64,000 bases of DNA from Leptospira chreensis (GTDB lineage Bacteria; Spirochaetota; Leptospiria; Leptospirales; Leptospiraceae). Below are positions 36,983 to 46,515 of the stretch, in pieces. Positions within the stretch are counted from its first letter, which is position 1, and each line of letters begins with the position of its first letter. The stretch lies in assembly GCF_016919165.1 (NCBI RefSeq), contig NZ_JAFFPS010000026.1:62001-126000 (forward strand), written 5' to 3'. The position numbers and the translations under genes were made by a program. The notes beneath the pieces were generated by a model, which saw nothing but the letters and a program-made list of their open reading frames with translations, was not told where the DNA came from and made no database searches.

Positions 36983-38368
36983 TTATAACTTGGTTGTTTT
37001 TGTACTTCGTTTCAATAAGATTCTTTGCACTTGGATGTGTTTTGCGTCCGTCAGTGGAAAAAATAAAAAGAGGATCGAGCCTAAGATAAAGAAGAATCCC
37101 ACGCCGGGACCAAAGATCATCGCCAAACGAAATCCCACATCTGCTGATTGGGTGGTGGCACCATTTTGGAATCCAATGGCATCGAGTAAAAAACCGGTGA
37201 GAGCGATTCCAAAGGCTTGAGAAAACTTAACTCCCATCTTCCAAATTCCAAAATACAATCCTTCTCTTTTTTCACCAGTTTTGAATTCATCATAATCCAC
37301 AACATCAGTAAGGATAGAATCCATAATGAGAATGGATCCAGCACAGATCCCACCCACAAAGGCAGCAATGAGAGGAGGTCGTAGTTCTCCATAGGGGAAG
37401 AGGGGATATACAATGACGGTAAGAACACCAAGACCAAATACACCGAGAAAGGCCGGGATCTTCTTCCCGATTTTTTTGGCGATCCAAACCCAGAACCCTA
37501 TCGAAAGGATGAGGACTAGAAAAAAAGGCAAAAGGATATTGATGACCACAAGGGATTCTTTTAGTCCCAATCGATACTCGTAATAGTAGAGGGCAATGGC
37601 TGAGTTGAATGTCCTTCCAATCGTTGCAATGATAAAGGCAAAAAGTAGAATGAGAAACATTTTGTTTTTTAAAATGGAAGCAAATGCTTTAAAGAAAGGT
37701 ATCTTTTGTTCGGAATGATTTCTTACATTGTCTCTTCCCCGAGTCACAAGAAAGGTGATGATGGAAGAAACTAAAATCACTATGGATACAATTTCACCGG
37801 CTACAGTTCGTGAGGTGATGATGTTCTCTTTTGCCGATTCATCACCTAAAGATTGTAATATGGCAGCCGGAACTATCATTCCAATGAGCATTCCAATATT
37901 ACTAAAGAAAAGTCTCCATCCAAAGACAGAGGTTCTTTCGTTCCTTTCAAAACTAAGTTCCCCACCCAGAGCAATATGAGGGACAGAGATAATGGTCATG
38001 GCCGTATTCACAAAAAGATAAACAGATAGTAGATAAGCAAACTTACCCATTTGGGTAGTGAGATGCGGCGGGGAGAAGAGGAGTAAGACCGCTAGGGAGA
38101 GTAAAACCCCACCTAGGAGGATGTAGGGCCTTCTACGCCCCCATTTGGTATGCGTATGGTCAGAAATTCGGCCCATCAGGGGATCACTGACAGCATCCCA
38201 AATGACGGATATGGATAGGGCAATCCCGGCCAAACTAGAATTTAATCCAACGATTTCTGTGTAGTATTTGAGTAAGTAAATTTGAGTGAAGAGTTGAACG
38301 GCTGTTATGCCAGTCTCTGCCAGTCCATATCCCATTTTTATGGGGAGTTTCAGTTTAGTTGGATTCAT
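36983..38368 (-). CDS. GPH-family sugar:cation symporter (MFS)
   Basis: The protein has 461 residues and twelve hydrophobic segments. The N-terminal half has the glycoside-pentoside-hexuronide signature WDAVSDPLMGRISDHT followed by KWGRRRPYILLG; the central loop has FKTGEKREGLYFGIWKMGVKFSQA. Members such as MelB and XylP move sugars with Na+ or H+, and some close relatives move other small molecules. It is upstream of and tightly linked to the adenylate cyclase gene. Confidence 0.88.
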   Translation of the reverse strand: MNPTKLKLPIKMGYGLAETGITAVQLFTQIYLLKYYTEIVGLNSSLAGIALSISVIWDAVSDPLMGRISDHTHTKWGRRRPYILLGGVLLSLAVLLLFSPPHLTTQMGKFAYLLSVYLFVNTAMTIISVPHIALGGELSFERNERTSVFGWRLFFSNIGMLIGMIVPAAILQSLGDESAKENIITSRTVAGEIVSIVILVSSIITFLVTRGRDNVRNHSEQKIPFFKAFASILKNKMFLILLFAFIIATIGRTFNSAIALYYYEYRLGLKESLVVINILLPFFLVLILSIGFWVWIAKKIGKKIPAFLGVFGLGVLTVIVYPLFPYGELRPPLIAAFVGGICAGSILIMDSILTDVVDYDEFKTGEKREGLYFGIWKMGVKFSQAFGIALTGFLLDAIGFQNGATTQSADVGFRLAMIFGPGVGFFFILGSILFLFFPLTDAKHIQVQRILLKRSTKTTKL

Positions 38369-38450
38369 TCATGGACTCAAGTATTGGACGGGGGAACCTA
38401 GATTCTGGGGTGAGAAAATTTAGGTCTTCAGTGAATCGGTTTGGGAACAA

Positions 38451-40295
38451 TTAACTGGTTTGATTCCTTTTGGGTAAATAACAGATTCGAATCAAAGAAA
38501 TATCATCGATGACTTGTCCTGAGGATTCAATTTGTTTTGTGATGGCGAGTAAATTGCCTTTTGTGGATTCCACCAGTTTCAAAAATACTTGTTCGTCCGA
38601 ATTGATTTCCCATTTCCCTTCGGCATCCAAACGTAACACGTCGTCCTTTCCATCCGAGCCAATGATGAGCACATCTTCTGATTGGAGTTGGAATTCTTTT
38701 ATGTTTTGGGTGGTTGAGGCACCTAGAGTTCCTAGTTTTCGAGAAGAATGATCTGTTTGTAGATACTCGGCCTTTTCCTTTCTATACAAAACAATCGGTG
38801 GGTGTTCTGCATTGAGAAAGAATAACTTACCTGTATCTTCTTCCAAAAGACCCATGGTAAGAGATACAAGCATGGTTCCGTCAAAGGCCTCAAAGATCAT
38901 ATGCATTTCTTGAAGGCTTGTTTTTAGCCAGTCTTCTGGGCTAATCAGTTCATACCCTGGATCTGTTTTGGTTCTTTGGACAAGAGATTGGAAGACAGCC
39001 CCAAATACCAAGGCACCACCGGCACCTTGCATGGACTTACCCATAGCATCCGCATTGACAAAGAGTAAAAACTTTCTCTTTTGTAAAACGATGGTGTGCG
39101 AGATATTGATATCCCCTCCTATGTCATACCTTCTATCTTTGTATTCGAATACTTTTTTTTGACGAACCAAATGGTCGACTTCTAGTTGGATGCTATTTAC
39201 ATCTTTGACGGCAAGCGGACTTAATAGTTGATAGGTAAGAAAATAATCCCCATCTTGTTGGATTTTCAGTTTGCTGATATCTTGTAAGGACTTGTTGAGT
39301 TCGTTTGTTCGAAGTGTTACCTTTTCTTCTAATCCTTCGTTTAGATTCTTAATTTCCTCATACATTCCTTTCAGTTTCGATATTACTGAATTGAGATAAA
39401 ATGCTTGTTTGGCGAAGTCGTCACTGGACTTGGGAGTAACAAGAACATCAAAATTTCCTTTCGCCAGTTCCCCCAAAGATCTACTGGTTTCGTTTAGACC
39501 CTCGTTGACTGATTTAGCAACAACATAAGAACAAACAATCAGAGGAACAATAAAGATAAAGGAAACAGTGACAATGGGAATCATTGGGTCTTCTACTGCT
39601 ATTTCTCCCATCGCTAGAGAATAGAGAATATAGGAAAAGATAACAAAAGGAAGGGCGGCCAAACTGAAAAAAGCAACAAGGATCCTTGCGAAATAATTAA
39701 ACTTAGGAATGTCCTTTTCCTGAAGTTCAATGTTTTTGATTTGAGGAAGGTCGAAGAGACAGCGAATGGAATTTTCAGAAATAAAATAATATGTTACAAA
39801 GGAAATCGGTGCAATCATCACAAAGGTAAAAATAGCAGAACGTGCCACCGAAGGCATATATGCCACTAAATGAAAAAACAAAAGGCTTATGGGAATAACA
39901 CCAGATAACCAGCGTATGACGATGATGATGGCCTCAACTAAGGGATAACGAAATAGAAGTATTTTTACGGATTTTGCATACTCTACTTCTTCTTTGGATA
40001 AAGAAGAGAGTTTTGAAGAAGGAATCGTAATCCTTTCGATTTTAGCAAAAACATATTTTAATAGAAGATGGCGGGCAAAGGTTCCGAGAAGGCCGATTCC
40101 GGTAGCAAAGACAACACAAAGGGCGATAAAGATCCGCCAGTGGTCCGGTTCCATCTTTTGCGTGATGATGGCGTAGTACACAGCGAACGGAACGGGAACT
40201 GTATGGGTAAACGCTTCGAGTTTTAGCGTTAGATCCCAAAAGATAGTTTCTCGTTTCACGTTTGCACCTGACTCGTCCAATATCGGATTTTTCAC
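38451..40295 (-). CDS. membrane HAMP-PP2C (SpoIIE-like) regulator
   Basis: The protein has 614 residues. About six membrane helices occupy residues 25-270, a HAMP segment (SRSLGELAKGNFDVLVTPKSSDDF) follows, then a coiled coil (NLNEGLEEKVTLRTNELNKSLQDISKLK) and a PP2C-like domain from about 360. The domain keeps GGDINIS and the terminal DDISLIRI, but the second metal motif reads NADAMGKSMQGAGGALVFG where active SpoIIE-type enzymes have a D[VM]SGHG-like sequence. The layout with a strongly hydrophobic sensor suggests a signalling phosphatase; whether it is active is open. Confidence 0.8.
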   Translation of the reverse strand: MKNPILDESGANVKRETIFWDLTLKLEAFTHTVPVPFAVYYAIITQKMEPDHWRIFIALCVVFATGIGLLGTFARHLLLKYVFAKIERITIPSSKLSSLSKEEVEYAKSVKILLFRYPLVEAIIIVIRWLSGVIPISLLFFHLVAYMPSVARSAIFTFVMIAPISFVTYYFISENSIRCLFDLPQIKNIELQEKDIPKFNYFARILVAFFSLAALPFVIFSYILYSLAMGEIAVEDPMIPIVTVSFIFIVPLIVCSYVVAKSVNEGLNETSRSLGELAKGNFDVLVTPKSSDDFAKQAFYLNSVISKLKGMYEEIKNLNEGLEEKVTLRTNELNKSLQDISKLKIQQDGDYFLTYQLLSPLAVKDVNSIQLEVDHLVRQKKVFEYKDRRYDIGGDINISHTIVLQKRKFLLFVNADAMGKSMQGAGGALVFGAVFQSLVQRTKTDPGYELISPEDWLKTSLQEMHMIFEAFDGTMLVSLTMGLLEEDTGKLFFLNAEHPPIVLYRKEKAEYLQTDHSSRKLGTLGASTTQNIKEFQLQSEDVLIIGSDGKDDVLRLDAEGKWEINSDEQVFLKLVESTKGNLLAITKQIESSGQVIDDISLIRICYLPKRNQTS

Positions 40296-40483
40296 CTGTT
40301 CCTTAACCCCGAGAGAACTTATGACAAAAATACCACGATGTCAAGCCAATGCCCACTGGGATCGAGAGAAACCTGAATTTCTGACGTAGGTTAGGTTTGG
40401 AAGGATTCTAATTCGATTTTAGATGATTCTTAGGATTCTTGCGAATGGATGGGCAAGCCCTAGGCGGATTCTGGACTAAACTT

Positions 40484-40921
40484 TTAGTCTTCCGAATTCC
40501 AACCTACCGAATAAATAACGGCCGTTATAGTTGTAAAAATAGCATAATAAGCAACCCATACCCAAACAAGGACAGGGGGAGCAAAGTTTGTGAGAGACAG
40601 TGTCCAAAGCATGGGGGAAACAAATCCAATGATAGAAACTAAGATTCCAACGAGAAATCCACCCACAAGACCCTCCGGGAGAGAATCTTTGATTAAGGAA
40701 TACAAAACTCCAAAGGATAAAGTAAAGACTAAATCGCTGAAGACAGGAGCTAACCAAAAAACATCAGTTATGAGAATGAAGGTTCCTTTGAAGTTTGGAT
40801 CAAAGTAAAACTTTGAAAAAAACAACATTCGGAGTGGTATAGAAACCGCTTCCCAAAACGAAAAGGCCAGAAGGAACCGGACCAAAATCCGATTCCATTT
40901 TTCTGTATTCAGCGAACTCAA
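40484..40921 (-). CDS. four-helix membrane protein behind the thiolase gene
   Basis: The protein has 145 residues with four hydrophobic segments at about 12-30, 45-70, 82-105 and 115-138. No family is recognised. Its start lies 4 bases after the thiolase stop, so it is the last gene of the 3-hydroxyacyl-CoA dehydrogenase-thiolase operon. Confidence 0.65.
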   Translation of the reverse strand: MSSLNTEKWNRILVRFLLAFSFWEAVSIPLRMLFFSKFYFDPNFKGTFILITDVFWLAPVFSDLVFTLSFGVLYSLIKDSLPEGLVGGFLVGILVSIIGFVSPMLWTLSLTNFAPPVLVWVWVAYYAIFTTITAVIYSVGWNSED

Positions 40922-40925
40922 AATC

Positions 40926-42191
40926 TTACTTACCTAAGATGAACACGAAGTTCGTAGTCGCAGATCCACCGATGTTAAGCATAAGGCCATTTTTAGCACC
41001 TTTTACTTGGTAATCACCTGCCGTGTTCGTCACTTGTTTGTATAGGTCGAGCATCATACGAACCCCGGACGCACCTACTGGGTGACCCACACCGATCAGT
41101 CCACCGGATGGATTGATTGGTTTTTTACCACCAAAGTCAATCGTTCCGTCTTCGATCGCGATATGTTCTTTTCCTGGTTCAGAAATTCCAAACGCAGAGA
41201 TAGCAGCATACTCAGAAGAAGTGAAACAGTCATGAGTTTCAAACACATCAATGTTTTTTACATCTAAGTCAGCACGTTTGTAAGCATCTTTTACTGTTTG
41301 GCGAGTCCATGGAAGGATGTATTTGTCCCCAACGGATTCTAGTTTTTTTGCTTCAAAAGTAATTGGTGCCACTCGGTGTCCCCAACCTTTGATGCGAGGG
41401 ATATCGTCGAACTTACGGCCCGTTTTTTTAGCGTATTCTTTTGTGTAATCTTTGGAAGCAAGTAGAGTTACCGCAGCACCGTCTGTTACTTGTGAACAGT
41501 CAGTGATACAAAGTCTTCCACCCACAGCCATATTGTTATCTCCCCCGCGAGCCATTGCATGTTCTTTGTTCATGAACCATGTGCGAGTTTGTGCTTTCGG
41601 GTTACGTTTTGCGTTTGCGTAGTTGATACGAGAAATTTCAGCAAGAGCATCCATAAAACGTTCTTCTTTCAATTCGTAACGCTCTAAAATAACATCTGCT
41701 AGTTTTCCGAAAAGTTTAGGGAAAGGAAATTGAACTCCCTTCGCTTCTTTATCGTAGTAAGCAGCAGTTCCAAGGAAGTCACCACCTACAGAAGAAGAAA
41801 CAGTTTTCATCACTTCCACACCAAGAACGATCGCTAGATCGTAATCTTCGGCACGGATATGTGTGATGGCAGCGTCAAGGGCAACGGATCCAGAAGCACA
41901 AGCGGCTTCGTAACGAGCACCAGGAACACCAAAAAGAGCAGGGTTTACTTCTGTTAAAAATGCACCTAAGTGGCCTTGGTTGGCATACTGTTCTGCATCG
42001 AAGTTACCAACAAAAACAGCCACTCGGTTTTCTTTATTCAATCGTTTGATTTCATCATAGCTGATGCCAACTTTTTCAAGAGCATCATCTAATACTTCAC
42101 GCATCATGGACATGAAGGTTTTTCCTTCTTTAGTCCAGTTACGTTGGAAATCGGTTTGTTCTCCGCCTAGTACAAATACTTTTTCACTCAT
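40926..42191 (-). CDS. SCP2-type thiolase (acetyl-CoA acyltransferase)
   Basis: The protein has 421 residues. The acyl-carrying cysteine is Cys98 in [15 protein letters not shown]. The second half has [16 protein letters not shown], the DCFT-type motif of SCP-x thiolases, [20 protein letters not shown] with the catalytic His, and an ending [15 protein letters not shown] without the usual second active-site Cys (CxGGG). This is the lipid-transfer type thiolase rather than a FadA type. It should cleave or form beta-ketoacyl-CoA. It follows a 3-hydroxyacyl-CoA dehydrogenase gene by 13 bases, fitting fatty-acid beta-oxidation. Confidence 0.88.
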   Translation of the reverse strand: MSEKVFVLGGEQTDFQRNWTKEGKTFMSMMREVLDDALEKVGISYDEIKRLNKENRVAVFVGNFDAEQYANQGHLGAFLTEVNPALFGVPGARYEAACASGSVALDAAITHIRAEDYDLAIVLGVEVMKTVSSSVGGDFLGTAAYYDKEAKGVQFPFPKLFGKLADVILERYELKEERFMDALAEISRINYANAKRNPKAQTRTWFMNKEHAMARGGDNNMAVGGRLCITDCSQVTDGAAVTLLASKDYTKEYAKKTGRKFDDIPRIKGWGHRVAPITFEAKKLESVGDKYILPWTRQTVKDAYKRADLDVKNIDVFETHDCFTSSEYAAISAFGISEPGKEHIAIEDGTIDFGGKKPINPSGGLIGVGHPVGASGVRMMLDLYKQVTNTAGDYQVKGAKNGLMLNIGGSATTNFVFILGK

Positions 42192-42204
42192 ATGATACTC
42201 CTAA

Positions 42205-43515
42205 TTAACCTTTGAAGAGAGATCGTGCATCAAGTTTGTCACCGAGTTCGTAAAACTTTTTGCCATCTTTTGCATCTTTTAAAAGTTTTGGAACTGGTAC
42301 TTTAGACGTTTCCATCAGCTTAATTGTTTCTTTGGGGCCACCAAGGAAATCAACGAAAGCAGAGGCAGGAACCCAGTTAAAACCGAAACCCATAGCGCCA
42401 TCAGTGTTTTCTTTTGTATCAACCACTTCTCCCACGAGCGAGAGCGAGTAACTGATATAACGTGAAATGAAATAACGAGCAATGTCTGCTTCGAAACCAC
42501 TTGCAGTTTTTACTACATCCATTGCGGCTTTGTAGTTAGACTCTTTGATTTTTTGGCGAGCTTCTTTGATAAAAGGAATATCAAATTTTGGATACGGATC
42601 GTACTCACCAGTTTTGATATTATAAACAAATTTCTCACGTTTTCCGTCTGCGTGTTTCACAACTTTTGTGAGACCACCACCGGATTTCATACCGAGTTTA
42701 CCGGCATCGATTAACTTCTGGAAGTAACCTGGAAGTTTGAATGTTTCGTGTGCTTCGTCTTTTGTATTTTCGTAGATATTGTCTACGATGGCTTTGTGAA
42801 CATCAAGTCCTACGAAGTCAGCAGTTGCCAGTGGTCCCATAGCGCGACCTGTGTAACCAGACATGATTTCGTCAAGAAGTGCGATTCCACCTTTGTCAGC
42901 ATACTTTTCTGCAAAGTGAGCCACTTCGTTCATCAACTGAAACCCAATGCGGTTTCCAGCAAAGGCAGGAGTGTCGTTTGTATAAACAACAGCACGGCCT
43001 AAAACTTTATCTAGGTATTCACCTAACGCTTGTGTGACTTTTTTATCGTTTCCCGAGTGAGTGACTAGTTCACAAAGGATCATTTTGTAAGGAGGGTTGA
43101 AAAAATGCGTTCCGTAGTAATGTTTTTGGCCATCTTCATCGTAAGCTTTTGCCAAACGACCGATAGAAAGTCCAGAAGACACAGTGGACACGATGGTTCC
43201 GGGACGACGAGCCTTCGCAATACGAATATTGATTGGTTCTTTGACTTCGTAACTTTCCGCCACGAGTTCGAATACCCAATCTGACTCAGCGACAGCTTTT
43301 TCCAGATCCGCATCGTAGGAACCAGGGATCATTCGTGCGCGAATTGTATCCGTTTTTACGGATGCGACAGCGGCTTCGATACCCTGTTTTGCTTTTTCAA
43401 CATCTCTAGCGAGCATATGGACTTTAGCACCACCGAAGGCGGCAATGACGCCTGCACTTCCAGAGCCCATGGCTCCGTTGGCACCTAAAATCGTGACAGT
43501 TTTGATTTCTCTCAT
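42205..43515 (-). CDS. 3-hydroxyacyl-CoA dehydrogenase
   Basis: The protein has 436 residues. The NAD-binding turn is [22 protein letters not shown] at the N-terminus, [20 protein letters not shown] and [15 protein letters not shown] are the family's conserved parts, and [17 protein letters not shown] holds the catalytic His. The C-terminal domain has [23 protein letters not shown]. It oxidises 3-hydroxyacyl-CoA in beta-oxidation. Unlike FadB it lacks an enoyl-CoA hydratase domain. It is the first gene of an operon with the thiolase. Confidence 0.93.
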   Translation of the reverse strand: MREIKTVTILGANGAMGSGSAGVIAAFGGAKVHMLARDVEKAKQGIEAAVASVKTDTIRARMIPGSYDADLEKAVAESDWVFELVAESYEVKEPINIRIAKARRPGTIVSTVSSGLSIGRLAKAYDEDGQKHYYGTHFFNPPYKMILCELVTHSGNDKKVTQALGEYLDKVLGRAVVYTNDTPAFAGNRIGFQLMNEVAHFAEKYADKGGIALLDEIMSGYTGRAMGPLATADFVGLDVHKAIVDNIYENTKDEAHETFKLPGYFQKLIDAGKLGMKSGGGLTKVVKHADGKREKFVYNIKTGEYDPYPKFDIPFIKEARQKIKESNYKAAMDVVKTASGFEADIARYFISRYISYSLSLVGEVVDTKENTDGAMGFGFNWVPASAFVDFLGGPKETIKLMETSKVPVPKLLKDAKDGKKFYELGDKLDARSLFKG

Positions 43516-43599
43516 GAAGGAATTTCCGAATCTAATTTTTACTTACCGTTCTAGAAAGCCAAGGTGACAGGAAAATCGTTTTTTTTTGTCAGATTTGTT

Positions 43600-43895
43600 A
43601 CAAAAGAGGGTCGGAGGGGGTGGGGGTGAGAATACAATTTCCCCGCCCGATGAGAGGGTGGGGAACTAGACCCGCCGCCCAATGGTTTCCTTCTATCACG
43701 ACCTACCTTTTTTGGCACGCGACTTCCCAAAATCCTCCATTTTAATTCTGATAAGTTCGTAGTTTCGACTCTGGGCGCCCGGGCCGGCTCCTTCGGGGTG
43801 CGCGTTCGCTCCCGTCCTCGGTAGGAGTTCCTCCTCCTCGGACCAAGCCCTACAGATCCCTGGCGCGGGGATTGGTTTGCTATATAGTGAATCAT
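43600..43895. repeat. GC-rich structured intergenic element
   Basis: The 606 bases between the dehydrogenase and the next gene hold no convincing gene. From about 43600 to 43890 the base composition becomes much richer in G and C than its surroundings. An 8-bp hairpin lies at 43641-43648/43656-43663 (CCCCGCCC with GGGTGGGG) and GGCGCCCGGGCCGGC follows near 43774. A minus-strand open frame across it translates to an Arg/Pro-rich string typical of read-through of GC-rich DNA. It may be a copy of a dispersed Leptospira intergenic repeat; this is inference. Confidence 0.5.
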
Positions 43896-44121
43896 CGGTT
43901 TTTATATGAATAGAATCCTCTTTGGCAAAATGCGAGATTTGATTTCATTTTTCAGAATCGAATCAATGATTTGGGTGAATTCTTAGATACTGTATTATTT
44001 CATACGAATGAATCTTTATCAGTATTTTATGAACAATTAAAATGTTTATTACGTTGAAATAATATCTGTTATTTGCTAAAAACAATTTGACCTAACATAG
44101 GTTTCTGTTGCACTTTGACCG

Positions 44122-44733
44122 ATGAATTTGAAAGAAAAACCCTCTAGTCAATGGATTATCATTATTTCAGTTTCTTGCTTAGGAATATTACTTAATTGTA
44201 TTTCCTTTGTGAAGTATGAAAATCCTTCCCTGGCCAATACGCCAAATCCTGAATTTAAAGAAAAGAAAACAATTCTATTAAAATATTATGGTGATTACCT
44301 ACGATATGGAAAACACAGTACAACTTATCAACACTTGCCACTCTTAAAGGAAAATATGGTTGATACCCTTAAAGATACAAATTTATTTCAAAACGTAGTG
44401 GTAAACGAAAATGAACCTCATGATTATGTGATGTACTACGAGTCTGATTTTAATGACAAAAGTTCTGTGGGTTTAGGAATTCTCTCAGGTTTAACTTTTA
44501 TGCTTTTTCCAGTGAGCGTTGATTTAGACCACAATATAAAAATTTCTTTGTATGATACAAAAAATAAACTTTTAGCATCCAACCAAGAAAAAATTTACGT
44601 TGAAGGTTATCTTGGTTGGTTGCTTATACCAGTTTCACCTTTTTTCTTTTCGCCAGTTGTTGAAAAAAAAGCAACTCGAAACGTAATCTTTAGTGCTTTG
44701 AATGATTGGAAATCAAAAGGAATCATCAGATGA
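44122..44733 (+). CDS. putative lipoprotein, first of a coupled pair
   Basis: The protein has 203 residues. A short charged N-terminus is followed by a hydrophobic segment and the lipobox-like LGILLNC. The middle has HDYVMYYESDFNDKSSVGLGILSGLTFMLFPVSVDLDHNIKISLYDTKN, which reads as an exported beta-rich domain with one hydrophobic hairpin. AT content is higher than in the neighbouring metabolic genes. The stop overlaps the start of the next lipoprotein gene (ATGA). No family is recognised. Confidence 0.65.
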   Translation: MNLKEKPSSQWIIIISVSCLGILLNCISFVKYENPSLANTPNPEFKEKKTILLKYYGDYLRYGKHSTTYQHLPLLKENMVDTLKDTNLFQNVVVNENEPHDYVMYYESDFNDKSSVGLGILSGLTFMLFPVSVDLDHNIKISLYDTKNKLLASNQEKIYVEGYLGWLLIPVSPFFFSPVVEKKATRNVIFSALNDWKSKGIIR

Positions 44734-45230
44734 AATTTAGAGTTTTATCCATTGTAGTCCTATTGAATTTCATCTCTTGTGCAGAACTTCCTCCTTTGCA
44801 ATATAAAAATTCGAAAAACGGAAAGATTAATTTATCTTTAGAAGTGATTGAGCCAGGTATCACACTTGATCGTTTTAATAAAGGTGATACTCAAATTTCG
44901 ATGCGCGCAGTCTTGAGAAAAGGTCTGATTGAGTCTGATCTATTTAAATCAATTGTTAATTTTAATGGGGATCTTCAGCTCCGTGTTCTCAATAACGATA
45001 AAGAAGAAGTTCAGGAATTCAGCGGTTTCAATGCTAGACATAAACTTTCATTGACATTTATTGTTTTGAAAGATAAGAAAGAGATTTTTTCAAATACGTA
45101 TGCAGCTGATGAAACTGCAACAACGTCAGAAAAGTTTAGCGGTAATCAACGCGTAGGATATGCAACTGAAAAAGCAACTTACCGTTGTTTAGAGCAATTT
45201 TTAGAAGATGTATCTAAACAAAAACTTTGA
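44730..45230 (+). CDS. putative lipoprotein, second of a coupled pair
   Basis: The protein has 166 residues from the ATG at 44730, which overlaps the stop of the preceding gene by 4 bases; this start gives a good lipobox (LSIVVLLNFISC), whereas the earlier in-frame start at 44706 does not. The body is a beta-rich exported domain (LQLRVLNNDKEEVQEF, LSLTFIVLKDKKEIFSNTY) with a helical end. The close coupling suggests that both lipoproteins act together, perhaps in one complex. No family is recognised. Confidence 0.65.
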   Translation: MKFRVLSIVVLLNFISCAELPPLQYKNSKNGKINLSLEVIEPGITLDRFNKGDTQISMRAVLRKGLIESDLFKSIVNFNGDLQLRVLNNDKEEVQEFSGFNARHKLSLTFIVLKDKKEIFSNTYAADETATTSEKFSGNQRVGYATEKATYRCLEQFLEDVSKQKL

Positions 45231-45271
45231 ACTCACGAGGAAGTTTCCAGGAGTTTTGATGAAAATTTAAA

Positions 45272-45385
45272 ATGAAATCCAAGCGCAAGCGGTAGTAGCG
45301 GAAATCCTTTCGCGATGCGAATGATTGGAGCGGATAACGCGGTCGGTTTTAGATAATCTGTTAGTCAACTAACGGATTCGAGGCG
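45272..45385. repeat. structured intergenic element before the DUF2721 gene
   Basis: This stretch carries many GCG-containing short inverted repeats (AAGCGCAAGCGG, TTTCGCGATGCGAA, GCGGATAACGC) and GTTAGTCAACTAAC at 45360-45373, and ends GGCGCCC. It codes for nothing. Its style is that of dispersed Leptospira intergenic repeats, but copy number cannot be checked here. Confidence 0.4.
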
Positions 45386-45416
45386 CCCAAAAGGAAAAAC
45401 AAAAATTCCTTTTGGG
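45386..45416. terminator. hairpin between the lipoprotein pair and the DUF2721 gene
   Basis: CCCAAAAGGAA (45386-45396) and TTCCTTTTGGG (45406-45416) form a perfect 11-bp stem with a 9-base A-rich loop. It lies between two convergent units and can serve both, though neither side has a clean T run. Confidence 0.6.
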
Positions 45417-45447
45417 GGCTGTCTCTTTTGAAATGATTTTTAAATTT

Positions 45448-45936
45448 CTACTTTGTTTGCACTTCCCTTTCCAAAAATTCCGTAAACTCAATTTGCCGAT
45501 TAATGAATGTTAGATTGTATCTGCTTTCATAAAAAAGAAGGGCACTGGCCAAAAACAAACAGATTCCTCCGGTAATGGCTACAACCGTTGGAACCCATGC
45601 GAAATCTTTGGCAAAGGCAAGAGTGATGGCTAAAGTCAGGCTCGAAATCACAAAGAGAGAAGTGGCCAAATACAAAAACGCCATCGAACGTTGGATGAGA
45701 ACGGCCCGTTTTTTTTGGACAGAGAGCTGTTGGCGCATATATACCATTCGCTCTGTTTGAAACCTTCGTTTGCCTTCTAAAATTAATTCCACTTCCGACT
45801 TTAATAAATTCACACGATCAAAAATACGGCCCAGTCGGTTGGCTGTGGAAAAGATCAAACTAGCGCAGGCAGAAACAAGGACTGCTGGGGTAATCATACC
45901 GGATAGGATTTCAGAGTTGGAAAACGATTCGAACAT
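45448..45936 (-). CDS. DUF2721 membrane protein
   Basis: The protein has 162 residues. ITPAVLVSACASLIFSTANRLGRIFDRVNLL is the DUF2721 signature, followed by a charged stretch and two further membrane helices (about 88-110 and 115-137). Function is unknown in the family. Confidence 0.85.
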   Translation of the reverse strand: MFESFSNSEILSGMITPAVLVSACASLIFSTANRLGRIFDRVNLLKSEVELILEGKRRFQTERMVYMRQQLSVQKKRAVLIQRSMAFLYLATSLFVISSLTLAITLAFAKDFAWVPTVVAITGGICLFLASALLFYESRYNLTFINRQIEFTEFLEREVQTK

Positions 45937-46044
45937 AAGGAATATGATATTGAAGATCGTTCGTTTTGGAAGGAAAAAATAATGAGAGTTTTTGCGAAAC
46001 TGAATCGAAAGGAAAATTTCTAAAAATTCTAGAATGGCTTAAAA

Positions 46045-46109
46045 GATAAATGATATGGATTTTAAAGAAATTGGAAAAAATATGTTCTTTTATCGTTGTA
46101 TCATTTATC
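46045..46109. repeat. 11-bp inverted repeat downstream of vapC
   Basis: GATAAATGATA (46045-46055) and its perfect reverse complement TATCATTTATC (46099-46109) flank 43 bases. The stretch also carries two direct TATCGTT copies. It may be a weak terminator or the footprint of an insertion; nothing decides. Confidence 0.35.
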
Positions 46110-46137
46110 GTTAATCTTCCGTTATGCGATGTAATCG

Positions 46138-46515
46138 TTATATATCATAAATAAATTGCGCTGGAAGAATTTTTAGTATTTTCTTATCTAAGGTCCAAAG
46201 TTTTAAATTTCTTTGTTTGGTTTCGAATATTAAGATAGAATCAATAAGTCCAATTCCTTTCTCTAAATGTTTATGTTCAAAAGAAAATTTTCCTGCTTGA
46301 ATGAAGGTGCCATTAGACAAAATATTATTTAAACTTTCCCAGTAATCTAAAACAAAAGCGACTTCAGTTTTGTTTTTGCAACCTTGTAATAATTCACCAA
46401 AAACAACTTCGTGAGCAATTACATCAGAAGATTCAATCAATCCAACTAATTTAGAAAAATATGGTTCTTTGCCGCGAAAAAATTCAATCCAAACAGAAGT
46501 ATCAACTAAAATCAT
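46138..46515 (-). CDS. vapC: VapC toxin (PIN-domain ribonuclease)
   Basis: The protein has 125 residues. The PIN acidic residues are Asp5 (ILVDTSVWIEF), Glu41 (FGELLQG), Asp92 (GLIDSILIFE) and Asp110 (LWTLDKKI), which bind Mg2+/Mn2+ for RNA cleavage. The start overlaps the antitoxin stop by one base (TAATG). It is a type II toxin; VapC enzymes usually cut initiator tRNA or other specific RNAs. Confidence 0.92.
   Translation of the reverse strand: MILVDTSVWIEFFRGKEPYFSKLVGLIESSDVIAHEVVFGELLQGCKNKTEVAFVLDYWESLNNILSNGTFIQAGKFSFEHKHLEKGIGLIDSILIFETKQRNLKLWTLDKKILKILPAQFIYDI

Noticed and set aside
43551..43895. Minus-strand open frame of 114 codons, rich in Arg and Pro
   Set aside because: It covers the GC-rich element, has no ribosome site, and its composition follows from GC-rich DNA rather than from a protein family.
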